DNA of 64,000 bases from CAIMUS01 sp963708455. GTDB lineage: Bacteria > Pseudomonadota > Gammaproteobacteria > Competibacterales > Competibacteraceae. The stretch covers positions 558,001 through 622,000 of the forward strand of contig CAVPSQ010000010.1 in assembly GCA_963708455.1 (NCBI GenBank). The letters run 5' to 3'. The notes beneath the pieces were generated by a model. It was not told where the DNA came from and ran no database searches. It saw nothing but the letters and a program-made list of their open reading frames with translations. Position 1 is the stretch's first letter; every line of letters begins with the position of its first letter. This document shows positions 36,681 to 46,419 of this stretch, piece by piece. The position numbers and the translations under genes are program-made.

Positions 36681-38567
36681 ATGCGTTATCCGGAACGTTT
36701 CGATGTCATCGTAATCGGCGGTGGTCATGCTGGCGCCGAAGCCTGCCTGGCGGCGGCGCGCATGGGCCTGCGCACCCTGCTGTTGACTCACAACATCGAG
36801 ACCGTGGGACAGATCAGTTGCAACCCGGCCATCGGTGGCATCGGCAAAAGTCATCTGGTCAGGGAAATCGACGCGCTCGGCGGCGTCATGGCGCGGGCGA
36901 CCGATCGCGCCGGCATCCAGTTCCGCATTCTCAACAGCAGCAAGGGTCCCGCCGTGCGGGCTACCCGCGCCCAAGCCGACCGTGTCCTGTATAAAACCGT
37001 CCTGCGCAAACTGCTGGAGAATCAGCCCAATCTGCATATTTTCCAGCAAGCGGCGGTCGATCTGCTCATCGCAGGCGAGCGGGTAGCTGGCGCCGTGACC
37101 CAGTCCGGCATCGAGTTCTGCGCGGCGACGGTGGTGCTGACCGCCGGCACCTTTCTGGCCGGGCGCATCCACGTTGGCTTGAGCAACTACGAAGGCGGAC
37201 GCGCCGGCGACCCGCCGGCCAACGCGCTGGCGCAGCGGCTGCGCGAACTGCCGCTGCGGGTGGGACGCCTGAAAACCGGCACCCCGCCGCGCCTCGACGG
37301 CCGCTCCATCGATTACAGCCAGTTAATCGAGCAGCCCGGCGACGATCCCGCGCCGGTGTTTTCCTACCTGGGCCAAGCCGGGGAGCATCCGCCGCAGGTA
37401 TCCTGCTGGATCACCCGCACCAATGCGGGCACTCACGAGATCATCCGCAGCGGTCTGGACCGCTCACCTATGTACGCCGGCGTGATCGAGGGTGTGGGAC
37501 CGCGCTACTGCCCGTCGGTAGAGGACAAGATCGTGCGCTTCGCCGATAAGTCCTCGCATCAAATCTTTCTGGAGCCCGAGGGTCTGAGCACCACGGAAAT
37601 CTATCCGAACGGCATTTCCACCAGTTTGCCCTTCGATATCCAGTTGCGACTGGTGCGCTCCATCGCCGGCCTGGAGAATGCCCATATCACCCGCCCCGGT
37701 TATGCCATCGAATACGATTTTTTCGATCCCCGCGATCTGCATTATTCGCTGGAAAACCGCCATATCCAGGGTCTGTTCTGCGCCGGCCAGATCAATGGTA
37801 CCACCGGTTACGAGGAAGCCGCCGCCCAGGGTCTGCTGGCGGGGATCAACGCCGCCTTGCAGGTGCAGGGGAGGGAGCCCTGGTATCCGCGCCGCGACGA
37901 AGCGTATCTCGGCGTGCTGATCGACGATCTGATCACGCGCGGCACGTCCGAGCCGTACCGCATGTTCACCAGCCGCGCCGAGCACCGCTTGTTGCTGCGC
38001 GAGGACAACGCCGACCTGCGGCTGACCGCAACCGGGCGCCGCTTAGGCGTGGTGGACGATAGTCGCTGGCGGATTTTTGAACTCAAGCGCGAAGCCATCG
38101 AGCGGGAGCGACAGCGATTGACCGATGCCTGGGTGCGGCCGGCGCAACTGACTGGGGACGATGTGCAGCGCGTGCTCAAGGGGCCGCTGGGGCGGGACAG
38201 CCGGGCTATCGAATTGCTGCGCCGTCCCGACGTGAGCTATGCGGAACTGATCACCCTGCCCGGCGTCGGACCCGGCGCAAGTGATCCGGCAGTCGCCGGG
38301 CAGGTGGAGATTCAGTGCAAATATTCCGGCTATATCGAACGTCAGCAGGAGGAGATTGAGCGGCATCGCCGCCACGAGGAACTGCGCCTGCCGGCGGAAC
38401 TGAATTACAGTGAGGTACGGGGTTTATCCACCGAAGTGCGGGAGAAGCTGTCCCGGCAGCGTCCGGTCACGTTGGGACAGGCCGGCCGTATTCCCGGCGT
38501 GACGCCGGCTGCCGTGTCCCTGCTGTTGGTGCATCTCAAGCGCAGCGGCTACCGTCGCAGCGCTTGA
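36681..38567 (+). CDS. mnmG: tRNA uridine-5-carboxymethylaminomethyl modification enzyme MnmG
   Basis: 628 residues, the FAD-binding half of the MnmE-MnmG complex that modifies the wobble uridine of several tRNAs. FAD motif VIGGGHAGAEACLAAARMG, then GQISCNPAIGGIGKSHLVRE, DALGGVMARATDRAGIQFRI, and TGYEEAAAQGL. The helical C-terminal domain (ELNYSEVRGLSTEVREKLSR) is complete. Often clustered with rsmG and par genes; here those are not adjacent downstream, where an accessory region begins instead. Confidence 0.97.
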   Translation: MRYPERFDVIVIGGGHAGAEACLAAARMGLRTLLLTHNIETVGQISCNPAIGGIGKSHLVREIDALGGVMARATDRAGIQFRILNSSKGPAVRATRAQADRVLYKTVLRKLLENQPNLHIFQQAAVDLLIAGERVAGAVTQSGIEFCAATVVLTAGTFLAGRIHVGLSNYEGGRAGDPPANALAQRLRELPLRVGRLKTGTPPRLDGRSIDYSQLIEQPGDDPAPVFSYLGQAGEHPPQVSCWITRTNAGTHEIIRSGLDRSPMYAGVIEGVGPRYCPSVEDKIVRFADKSSHQIFLEPEGLSTTEIYPNGISTSLPFDIQLRLVRSIAGLENAHITRPGYAIEYDFFDPRDLHYSLENRHIQGLFCAGQINGTTGYEEAAAQGLLAGINAALQVQGREPWYPRRDEAYLGVLIDDLITRGTSEPYRMFTSRAEHRLLLREDNADLRLTATGRRLGVVDDSRWRIFELKREAIERERQRLTDAWVRPAQLTGDDVQRVLKGPLGRDSRAIELLRRPDVSYAELITLPGVGPGASDPAVAGQVEIQCKYSGYIERQQEEIERHRRHEELRLPAELNYSEVRGLSTEVREKLSRQRPVTLGQAGRIPGVTPAAVSLLLVHLKRSGYRRSA

Positions 38568-38671
38568 CGGTGGACGGCAGGGTAAGAATCGTACCTCGCA
38601 TTCCGCTCCATCCCTGGAGCAGGGAGAAAGGCGGCCTGTGCGCCTGGCGGCTTGCAATTCTTGCAGCCGGG

Positions 38672-38905
38672 CGGACCTGCTCCGTGTGTCCTGCCGCCTC
38701 GACGTTCTTCCAGTGATGCGCCACCTTGCCCTGCGGATCGATCAGCACGGTGGAGTGGAGCACGCCCTGAGTGATCTTGCCGTACCTATTCTTATCGCCC
38801 CAGGCGCCGTAACGGCCCATCAGCTCGTGGTTTTCGTCGCTCAACAGGCTGCTTTGCTACGATTATTTTTATTTTTCAAGAGTGGAAAAGTGATTCAGCC
38901 TGCGA
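38672..38905 (-). pseudogene. partial duplicate of bcp with internal deletion
   Basis: Minus strand reading gives SDENHELMGRYGAWGDKNRY, GKITQGVLHSTVLIDPQGKV, AHHWKNVEAAGHTEQVR, nearly identical to the bcp gene at 61861. The first half of bcp with the peroxidatic Cys is missing, but beyond the gap the sequence AGAGTGGAAAAGTGATTCAG (38878-38897) again matches the DNA upstream of the intact bcp (about 62432). So a bcp-containing segment was copied here and then lost about 340 bp. Confidence 0.75.
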
Positions 38906-39083
38906 GGCTCCCTACAGGCTGCCTGATGGAAAATTGACACCCGTTTATACAAAGTCCAGAATAAAACTGCAATAAATTTATGTCTGGTGTGCTACCAGAT
39001 CAGGAATGGCTGAGCACATGACGGCCTGAATTTAGCAGCGGGACCTGCTGGATCCGGCCAGCCAAAATTTGAGGAGGTAGGAG
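38906..39083. other. AT-rich intergenic stretch
   Basis: Leader region of the glycosidase gene; AT-richer than its surroundings. No clear promoter boxes. A strong ribosome site, GAGGAGGTAGGAG, lies at its end (39070-39082). Confidence 0.5.
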
Positions 39084-40673
39084 ATGAACAATTCAGTAAT
39101 AACCCGTCGTGATTTCCTGGAGAAATGCGTTATTCTCGGCGCAGGCGCTTTATGCCCGGTATGGCTCACGCCAATGGCGTATGCCAAACAAGATTTTGTG
39201 GTGGGAGTTAACTATCCATGGATAGGATATGGTCACGATTTCGGCAGTAATGGCTGGGGACACGACGGTCTGCGCACCGGCGGTTGGACCTATCAAACTT
39301 GGCCAGATAGCCAGGGATTTACAAACGTGTATCGTAGTACGAGTCAACATCACAACGGGAGAGCTTCATTACGTATTATTGCCGATTTGAGGGGACAACA
39401 TCGTAATAAAGCGCAAGGAGAAGTCTACTGTAATTTGACCGTCCACCCTCCCCAAGGAACTGCTGTACCGTTGAATTTAAAAAATGTCAGGGTTGAGTGC
39501 TGGGTAAAATTTCCATCGGGAAGCGCCGGAAATCCTAATGCTCCAAATGGCCTCCAACTTTTCCTGAGGAGTAAGGATCCGAAGAGTAAGGAGTGGTGGT
39601 CATTTTATAGCGTCTGGCAAAACATCAATCCAAACTGGGAAAACCGGTGGGTAAAAATCTCTACGAATCCTTCAGGACCGGCGGGCTATAGGGATGCCAA
39701 ATTTGACCCTACAAAAGTTATCGCAGTCGGTTTGAAAGTCGCCATTAATGGAAATTCTGAAGCAACTCTTAAAGATTCAATCTACTTGGATGATTTCGTA
39801 TTCCGCAAAAATCCATCGCCGACTTATGACTTTGAGCGACTCGAAGTTGATAGAGATCTGGCTACCTTGCAGCAGACGCTTGGCGGGTGTCAGAAACCAG
39901 TCGTAAGGGTTTTTGTATTCACCGATGGGAGTGCAGCGCCTGACTTTACTGCCAATAACGAAGTCAAAGGACTCGATAAGGCATTTTTCGAAGATTTTGA
40001 TATCTTGTTGCAGGTTGCCAAGCAGCGTGGTTTCCTGCTAATGCCTGTATTGCTCGATTTTCACTGGTGCGATAAGCCAAAGTCTGTTAATGGGGTGCAG
40101 TTAGGAGGCCGTGCGGACATTATCCGCAAGGCTTCAAAACGAAAAACGTTCTTTGATCGGGCGCTCAAGCCATTTCTGGAGCATTACGGTAAGAATGCAT
40201 CGATTTACGCCATAGACATCATTAATGAACCGGAATGGGTTATGCCAGGAATTACAACAGATTATCAAGGTGGAGATGCCGTAAGTATTGAAGCCATGCG
40301 CAATTTTGTACGTCAGTGTAGTGACATAATTCATAAAAATAGTAATCACAAAGTCACGGTTGGCAGCGCCCGCCGTAAGTGGCTGACCCATTGGCAGGGC
40401 TTGGGACTCGATCTCTACCAATTTCATTGGTACGAACACTTCAAAGATGAAGAACCTTTTCCCTGGCAGCCATATACAGACCTCGGGCTTGATAAGCCGT
40501 GCATTATTGGTGAAGTGCCTACCGAGGGAAAGATATCAACGACGCAGTATCTGGAAGCTGCGCAGCAGCGAGGATATCACGGACTGCTGGTGTGGAGCTA
40601 TCGCGCCGGAGATAAGTTCTCGGATTTTTCCGGGGCGAAACCAGAATTGAAACAGTGGTGCGATATCTACTGA
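39084..40673 (+). CDS. Tat-exported glycoside hydrolase, GH5-like
   Basis: A 529-residue secreted enzyme. The N-terminus has a twin-arginine signal (VITRRDFLEKCVILGAGALC, then cleavage after YA near residue 34). Residues ~40-240 resemble a carbohydrate-binding beta-sandwich (ASLRIIADLRGQ, VRVECWVKFPSG). Residues ~260-525 are a TIM-barrel of the GH5/GH-A type: acid/base Glu near 382 in AIDIINEPEW and nucleophile Glu near 477 in CIIGEVPTEG. It probably cuts a beta-linked polysaccharide; the exact substrate cannot be told. The gene is markedly AT-richer than its neighbours and has a very strong ribosome site, suggesting transfer. Confidence 0.75.
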   Translation: MNNSVITRRDFLEKCVILGAGALCPVWLTPMAYAKQDFVVGVNYPWIGYGHDFGSNGWGHDGLRTGGWTYQTWPDSQGFTNVYRSTSQHHNGRASLRIIADLRGQHRNKAQGEVYCNLTVHPPQGTAVPLNLKNVRVECWVKFPSGSAGNPNAPNGLQLFLRSKDPKSKEWWSFYSVWQNINPNWENRWVKISTNPSGPAGYRDAKFDPTKVIAVGLKVAINGNSEATLKDSIYLDDFVFRKNPSPTYDFERLEVDRDLATLQQTLGGCQKPVVRVFVFTDGSAAPDFTANNEVKGLDKAFFEDFDILLQVAKQRGFLLMPVLLDFHWCDKPKSVNGVQLGGRADIIRKASKRKTFFDRALKPFLEHYGKNASIYAIDIINEPEWVMPGITTDYQGGDAVSIEAMRNFVRQCSDIIHKNSNHKVTVGSARRKWLTHWQGLGLDLYQFHWYEHFKDEEPFPWQPYTDLGLDKPCIIGEVPTEGKISTTQYLEAAQQRGYHGLLVWSYRAGDKFSDFSGAKPELKQWCDIY

Positions 40674-40837
40674 TATGCCAGGACTCAAAGATTAGTCTGA
40701 CCAACCTATCCACTTAAGCCGGGACGCTTTGCCTGCTGACCTCAGAGGAGTTTACCTGGGAGCGCTGGCTTCCAACCAGTACGTTCCGCGTACTGAAAAC
40801 CAGAAAGGTACTACCGGACTGACAAGAGGGTAAACCG
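40674..40837. other. intergenic stretch with half of a MITE-like element
   Basis: TATCCACTTAAGCCGGGACG (40708-40727) matches the left end of the MITE-like elements, followed by a degraded core (CTGACCTC, GGGAGCGCTGG). No right end is seen. The 3' part, AACCAGTACGTTCCGCGTAC onward, is a copy of the leader of the HNH gene at 48690. Confidence 0.6.
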
Positions 40838-41222
40838 ATGCCGACCAAAAAATCAGGACCTGACCAGGCGAAACTGGATCGAGTGGTGGCCCAAGCTCAG
40901 CGTGCCAAAGTCACACGGGAGCAGGGCTATCGCGAGCAAGCGCTCAAGCTATTTCCGTGGATCTGTGGGCGGTGTCGCCGTGAGTTCCCGCACGGTGCGG
41001 GAACTCACGGTCCATCATAAAAACCACGACCACGACTATAATCCCCCCGACGGCAGCAACTGGGAACTGTTGTGCCTTTACTGTCACGACAACGAACACT
41101 CCCGTTATGGCGATGCCACCGCTGCTGGCGATCCCTCATCGCGATGGTCCGGCGCCGCCACGGCCACCTATCAACCCTTCGCCCACCTCAAGGATCGGTT
41201 GAAAGGTGAGTCAAGCGCATGA
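40838..41222 (+). pseudogene. YajD-like HNH nuclease gene with a 5-bp deletion
   Basis: Begins MPTKKSGPDQAKLDRVVAQA like the intact gene at 48690. After CGRCRREF the sequence lacks five bases (GACTC in the intact copy), shifting the frame; the HNH part (LTVHHKNHDHDYNPPDG and CLYCHDNEHSR) continues in the other frame to 41222. The rest of the nucleotide sequence is almost the same as the other copy, including the leader ACTACCGGACTGACAAGAGG, so the two are a recent duplication with this one inactivated. Confidence 0.85.
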
Positions 41223-41295
41223 GATACATCCTATTTCCACACGTAACCGCTATCTCAGCATTACGCTTATCGACTACTGAGAGAATTCGAGGATC

Positions 41296-41877
41296 ATGAC
41301 CATGCCCATCACTCATGACAATGCCAAAGGCAAGACCTATTATCTGCATCAAGGCGCCACCAAAACCGGTAAACCCAAGTATTATTTCTCGCTGAAAAAT
41401 ACCGGCATGCTGGTCACTGCCATTCCTGCCGGCTTTGAGATTTACGAGACTCCCAATGCGCAAGTTTTTTTACGAAAAATTCCGCCTAAACTCATTACGG
41501 ATGAAGAACGACATTTGGTTGCAGTGGGGATGAAAAAATATTCAGACGTACATGACTACAAAATCGATGTCAAAGGCAATGCCATTGTCATCTATACCAC
41601 CGATCAGGGCGTCGATGAATTCTCTAACCGGTTGAAAGGCTTCAATCCTGTTATCGGCGAAACCAGTGCTAGAGAATTCTTCTCATCTTTGGCGTACTAT
41701 TCCCCCATGCTCCAATTTACTTTGGAGGATAGCGAGCGAAGGGTTTTCTCCGCACAACGCTATTGCTTTCTCGGCTCCATTGACGATTGGATTTACATCG
41801 GCCACGGTGAACTGGCGACGCTGATCAAGACCTATCTGAAGCATCTCGGCAAAGAGTCCTATTTTGAACTCTCCTGA
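41296..41877 (+). CDS. hypothetical protein of about 190 residues
   Basis: Not recognised as a named family. The first third (DNAKGKTYYLHQGATKTGKP then KYYFSLKNTG) looks like a small beta-rich domain sometimes seen at the start of uncharacterised proteins; FEIYETPNAQVFLRK and GNAIVIYTTD suggest alternating strands. No signal peptide, membrane helix or catalytic motif is evident. The start may be ATG 41296 or the second Met two codons later. It stands alone between the broken HNH gene and a family A repeat. Confidence 0.6.
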   Translation: MTMPITHDNAKGKTYYLHQGATKTGKPKYYFSLKNTGMLVTAIPAGFEIYETPNAQVFLRKIPPKLITDEERHLVAVGMKKYSDVHDYKIDVKGNAIVIYTTDQGVDEFSNRLKGFNPVIGETSAREFFSSLAYYSPMLQFTLEDSERRVFSAQRYCFLGSIDDWIYIGHGELATLIKTYLKHLGKESYFELS

Positions 41878-41901
41878 TAACCCACTCCTCAGCACAAGGG
41901 C

Positions 41902-41976
41902 CATGATCATCGTTTCGGCCCAGTGGATAACCTGGATTGCGCTGCGCAAGCTCCGCTCCATCCAGGCTACGCCGGC
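41902..41976 (+). repeat. family A palindromic repeat, copy 4
   Basis: ATGATCATCGTTTCGGCCCA then CCTGGATTGCGCTGCGCAAG and ATCCAGGCTACGCCGGC. Confidence 0.85.
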
Positions 41977-42050
41977 TTGTAAGGGATTACCCGCATTGCG
42001 TATGCTGACAACAGATTCATTTTTGCTTACCGATATTGGATCGAGCGTCC

Positions 42051-42311
42051 ATGGCCAAACACCAGCTTGTGATTGAACTGCCTGCAAACGTCTCCTTGCC
42101 GGAGCGCATTCAGCAGAATCAGGCGCTGCTGCGCAACGCAATCGCCGTCACGCTTTACAAACTCGGTGAACTTTCCCTGGAGGAGGCACGTAACCTGATG
42201 GGCCTGTCCCGGTGGGAATTCGAAGAGATTCTCCCTGAGTACGGGGTGACGATGATGGATGAACGGGATTTTGCCGCCGAACAGGATACTGCCCGCAAAC
42301 TCTCTGCCTGA
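42051..42311 (+). CDS. UPF0175-family antitoxin
   Basis: An 86-residue protein of the UPF0175 group: LPERIQQNQALLRNAIAVTL, YKLGELSLEEARNLMGLSRW, FEEILPEYGV. Members are antitoxins for DUF3368 PIN-like toxins and carry a helix-turn-helix in the SLEEARNLMGLSRWEF part. ATG 42051 is preferred to the in-frame TTG at 42036. The partner toxin gene follows with overlap, but is frameshifted. Confidence 0.85.
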   Translation: MAKHQLVIELPANVSLPERIQQNQALLRNAIAVTLYKLGELSLEEARNLMGLSRWEFEEILPEYGVTMMDERDFAAEQDTARKLSA

Positions 42312-42784
42312 CGAGATCGTCAGCAATACGGGCCCACTCATTACGCTGGAGCGGCTGCCCGGTGGCTATGACCTCATGCGCCAGCTCTACCGGCGCATCC
42401 TGATCCCGCCCCAGGTGCTGGCTAGAACTTGTTGCTGGCCTGCCGACCATCACCAATTACCTGGAATATCACCACATCCAGGATTTCATCACAATCGAGG
42501 TAGCGCCGGACCCTGCGCCGCGACTCGCCCGTCTGGACGAAGGTGAGCGGTATGCCATTGCGTTGGCATTGGCTCGTCGGCTTCCTCTCCTGATTGAAGA
42601 CAGGCTCGGCCGTCAGTTTGCTGCCGACGAGGGGTTGATCGTCTCCGGCATCGCCGGGCAGATTCTGACTGCGTATTATCGGGGACTTCTTACCGCTGCT
42701 GCGGCAAGAGAACAGTTTCAGCGTTTGTATGAGGTCCGGCGGATCAACCGCAGACTGTTGCAACAGCTTATTGAGTCACTTTAG
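42304..42784 (+). pseudogene. DUF3368 PIN-like toxin with a frameshift
   Basis: First frame: DEIVSNTGPLITLERLPGGY, with the catalytic Asp position replaced by the usual SNTGPL of this family, up to IPPQVLA. Then an extra A near 42424 (GCTAGAACTT for GCTGAACTT) shifts the frame; the rest, LVAGLPTITNYLEYHH, LDEGERYAIALALARRLPLL, EDRLGRQFAADEGL, continues in the next frame to 42784. The start is not an ATG; CTG 42304 lines up with MPDEIVSNTG in relatives, or the gene starts at ATG 42259. Without the extra base it would be a complete toxin of ~160 residues. Confidence 0.75.
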
Positions 42785-43039
42785 CGCGTAGTTCTGTAGA
42801 TACCATCTTGAAAGTCAAGCCTCCGGTTGAGTCGGGTGCAATTATAAAGTGTGAGACGCCTTGGGTGCCCCGGCTTGCTGCCCCTGGGAGCGCCGGCGTC
42901 CCCGCCGGCCCTTTTGGTCGGGCTGCTCTAACGTGCCGGCGAGGACGCCGGCGCTCCCAGGAGTAGCAGGCGAAAGATCGATACGATGGTAGAGTACGCA
43001 TTAACCCACTCCACATTTGTCAACCTGGAGCTGGCTGGC
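42785..43039. other. intergenic stretch with a large inverted repeat
   Basis: Two inverted family B copies (next entry) occupy the middle; the rest shows no gene. The leader of the STAND gene is at the 3' end. Confidence 0.5.
42884..42960. repeat. two inverted family B copies forming a long hairpin
   Basis: CTGGGAGCGCCGGCGTCCCC..GCCGGC at 42884 and its inverse GCCGGCGAGGACGCCGGCGC..TCCCAG ending 42960. About 25 bp can pair around a ~22-nt loop, so this is a strong cruciform or transcript hairpin. Confidence 0.85.
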
Positions 43040-46000
43040 ATGGTCCACGTCAAGCAGATTTTCCTGTCCACCGTCACCCAGGAGTTCAAGCACTACCGCG
43101 ACGAACTCCGGGAGCAACTGACTCGCCCCAATGTCAGCGTGGCGGTGCAGGAAGATTTCATCGCCAGCGGCGGCACGACGCTGCTCAAGTTGGACGATTA
43201 CATTCAGCACTGCAATGCGGTGATTCATCTGCTGGGCGATGCGACCGGCGCTTTGCCGGAAAATCCGGCGGTGACGGACTTGCGCCGGCGTTATTCCAAT
43301 CTGGCGGACAGCCGGCCGGCCTTGCGCGAGGTTCTGGACGCGCCTGACCCGGCGCTCTCTTATACCCAATGGGAAGCGTATCTGGCGATTTATCACCACA
43401 AGCCGTTGTTCATCGCCATGCCGGCACCCGGTGCGGTGCGCGAGCCGGGTTTTGTGATCGATGCCGGTCAGCAAGTCCAGCAACAGGCGCATCGGGACCG
43501 GTTGCGCACGCTGGGGCGTTATCCCGAAATCACCTTTGCCAAGGTCGAGGATACTGGCGATTCAGTTACTGCGTTCGGCGCTGCTGGAGATTCTGGCGCC
43601 TGGCAGCAGTCGCCAGCCCATTATCCTGCCTTATCCCACCCTGGGCACGCTGTTCAAAGGGCGCGATGAGTTTCTGGACCGGCTGCACCGGCAGTTGCAA
43701 CAGACGCCTGCCGGTCATGCCACCGCCATTGTCGGGCGGGCGGTGCATGGGTTGGGTGGCGTGGGCAAGACCCGGCTGGCGGTCGAATATGCCTGGCGGC
43801 ACAGTCGGGATTACCGCGCGCTACTGTTCGTCTCCGCCAGTACCCCGCAAGGTCTGGAAGCAAATCTGGCGGCCCTGGTCGGACCGAAAGCGCTGGATTT
43901 GCCGGAGCAGGAAGTCACTGAACAGGCGGTGCAGGTGGCCGCGGTGCTGCGCTGGTTGCAGCAGAATCCGGATTGGCTGTTGATTCTGGATAACGTGGAC
44001 AGTCGGGAAGCGGCAGCAGCGGTCGAAAACCTGCTTTCCCAACTCAGCGGCGGTCGGGTGCTGATCACCAGTCGGTTAGGGCAGTGGAGCGGCAGCGTGC
44101 AGCAGGAGCCGCTGGATGTGCTGGAACCGGACGCCGCCGCCGCGTTTCTGCTGGAGCGCACCGAACCGCAGGGGACCGGACCGGGCCGGAAGCGCCGGGA
44201 CAGCGATGCTGCCGACGCCCTCGCACTGGCGCGGGAACTGGACGGTCTGGCGCTCGCCCTGGAGCAGGCCGGCGCCTATATCGTGCAGCGGCGGTTCAGT
44301 CTGGCGGAGTATCTGCAAGCCTGGCGCGCTCACCAGCCCGCCGTGCAGACCTGGTACGACGCCCGGTTGATGCAGTATCCGCGCAGCCTGGCCGTCACCT
44401 GGCAGACCACCATCGAGCAGTTCGGCGCGGGCGAAATCGCCCTGTTGCGGTTGCTGGCCTGGCTGGCGCCGAACCCTATCCCGCTGTTCGTGCTCGACGG
44501 TGAATCGGCGGAGGCGATCTGGCGGGAAGCGGTGGCATTGGTGCAACAGGAAATGCCGACGGTAGCGGCTGCCGGCAGTGAACTGCGGGAGGCGCTGATC
44601 ACGCTGGCGGATTACAACATGGTGAAATGGGATGCCCAGGCGGACACTGTTGCAGTCCACCGGGTGGTGCAGGAAATCCTTCGCAGCCGGCTGGCGGAGT
44701 CTCAGTGTAAGGACTGGCTCACCCTCAGCCTGCGGCTGCTGGACAAGGCGGCGCAAGGAGATACCCCAGGATGTTCGCACCTGGCCGCGCTGGAATCCGC
44801 TGGCGCCGCACGTCGCTTTCACCGTCGCCCAAGCCGATCAGACGGGTATCGTGGAGCCTACGACTCGGCTTATGAACAATCTGGGTGTTCTCCTCGACGC
44901 TAAAGCTCTACACGCCGAGGCCGAGCCGTTTTACCGCCGTGGCCTAGCCATCGAAGAACATCGCTTTGGACCGACGCATCCCAACGTCGCTATCGACCTC
45001 AACAACCTGGCCCAGTTGCTTCAGGCCACCAACCGGCTGGCGGAGGCCGAGCCGCTGATGCGCCGCGCCCTGGCCATTGACTGAGCAGAGCTTCGGCCCG
45101 ACCCATCCGAAGGTCGCCATCCGCCTCAACAACCTGGCTACGTTGCTTCAGGACACCAACCGGCTGGCGGAGGCCGAGCCGTTGATGCGCCGCGCCCTGG
45201 CCATCGATGAGCAGAGCTTCGGCCCGAACCATCCGAAGGTCGCCACAGACCTCAACAACCTGGCCCAGTTGCTTCAGGCCACCAACCGGCTGGCGGAGGC
45301 CGAGCCGCTGATGCGCCGCGCCCTGGCCATCGATGAGCAGAGCTTCGGCCCGACGCATCCCACCGTCGCCATCCGCCTCAACAACCTGGCCCTGTTGCTT
45401 CAGGCCACCAACCGGCTGGCGGAGGCCGAGCCGTTGATGCGCCGCGCCCTGGCCATCGATGAACAGAGCTTCGGGCCGAACCATCCCAACGTCGCCATCC
45501 GCCTCAACAACCTGGCCTAGTTGCTTCAGGACACCAACCGGCTGGCGGAGGCCGAGCCGTTGATGCGCCGCGCCCTGGCCATCGATGAGCAGAGCTTCGG
45601 CCCGACCCATCCGAAGGTCGCCACAGACCTCAACAACCTGGCCCAGTTGCTTAAGGCCACCAACCGGCTGGCGGAGGCCGAGCCGTTGATGCGCCGCGCC
45701 CTGGCCATTGGTGAGCAGAGCTTCGGCCCGGAGCATCCCACCGTCGCCATCCGCCTCAACAACCTGGCTACGTTGCTTCAGGCCACCAACCGGCTGGCGG
45801 AGGCCGAGCCGTTGATGCGCCGCGCCCTGGCCATCGATGAGCAGAGCTTCGGCCCGAACCATCCCGAGGTCGCCACAGACCTCAACAACCTGGCCCAGTT
45901 GCTTCAGGCCACCAACCGGCTGGCGGAGGCCGAGCCGTTGATGCGCCGCGCCCTGGCCATCGATGAGCAGAGCTTCGGCCCGACTCATCCCAACGTCGCC

Positions 46001-46387
46001 AGAGACCTCAACAACCTGGCCCAGTTGCTTCAGGACACCAACCGGCTGGCGGAGGCCGAGCCGTTGATGCGCCGCGCCCTGGCCATCGATGAGCAGAGCT
46101 TCGGCCCGAACCATCCCACCGTCGCTATCCGCCTCAACAACCTGGCCCGGTTGCTTAAGGCCACCAACCGGCTGGCGGAGGCCGAGCCGTTGAGCCGGCG
46201 GCATTTGATGATCTTCCTCGACTTCACCCGCTCCACCGGTCACGAGCATCCCCATCTGCGCACAGCCCTTAATAACTACGCCATCATTCTGGCGGCCCTG
46301 GGCCATAGCGAGGCGGAGATTGGCGCGCAACGCCAGGCGCTGCTGGCGGAATACAAAGTGAGGCTGACTGAGGACGACAGCGAGTAG
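43040..46387 (+). pseudogene. DUF4062 - STAND NTPase - KLC-type TPR protein, four interruptions
   Basis: One gene of about 1110 codons. Residues 1-110 form a DUF4062 domain (VKQIFLSTVTQEFKHYRDEL, QEDFIASGGTTLLKLDDYI). The NB-ARC-like NTPase follows: Walker A HGLGGVGKTRLAVEYAW, Walker B WLLILDNVDS, GGRVLITSR. The C-terminus has ten 42-residue TPR units (NRLAEAEPLMRRALAIDEQS). Interruptions: an extra A at 43553 (else EDLAIQLLRSALLEIL), an extra A at 44763 (else GDPQDVRTWPRW), an extra C near 45072 (GACTGAG for GATGAG), and CAG to TAG at 45518. Such proteins sense ligands with the repeats and signal through the N-terminal domain, often in antiviral defence. ATG 43040 starts the DUF4062 domain. 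Confidence 0.8.
45031..46190 (+). repeat. ten near-identical 126-bp TPR-coding units
   Basis: AACCGGCTGGCGGAGGCCGA starts at 45031, 45158 and then every 126 bp to 46166. The DNA of the units is almost invariant except at codons for a few positions (P[T/N/E]HP[K/N/T/E]VA[I/T/R][D/R]L and L[A]x[L]L). Confidence 0.95.
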
Positions 46388-46419
46388 TTCGGGCACGGAG
46401 GCGCCCGACACGTACCAAA

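Noticed and set aside
42986..43039. Upstream ATG for the STAND gene at 42986
   Set aside because: DUF4062 domains begin at the IFLSS/IFLST strand; the 18 extra codons lie in leader DNA.
45031..46190. Regular ~126-bp repeats that might be taken for a CRISPR or satellite array
   Set aside because: The units are in frame, lack spacers and encode KLC-type TPRs.
44999..46411. A 470-codon minus-strand frame opposite the TPR array
   Set aside because: It is the mirror of the repeat units, with no family match; the plus strand encodes clear TPRs.
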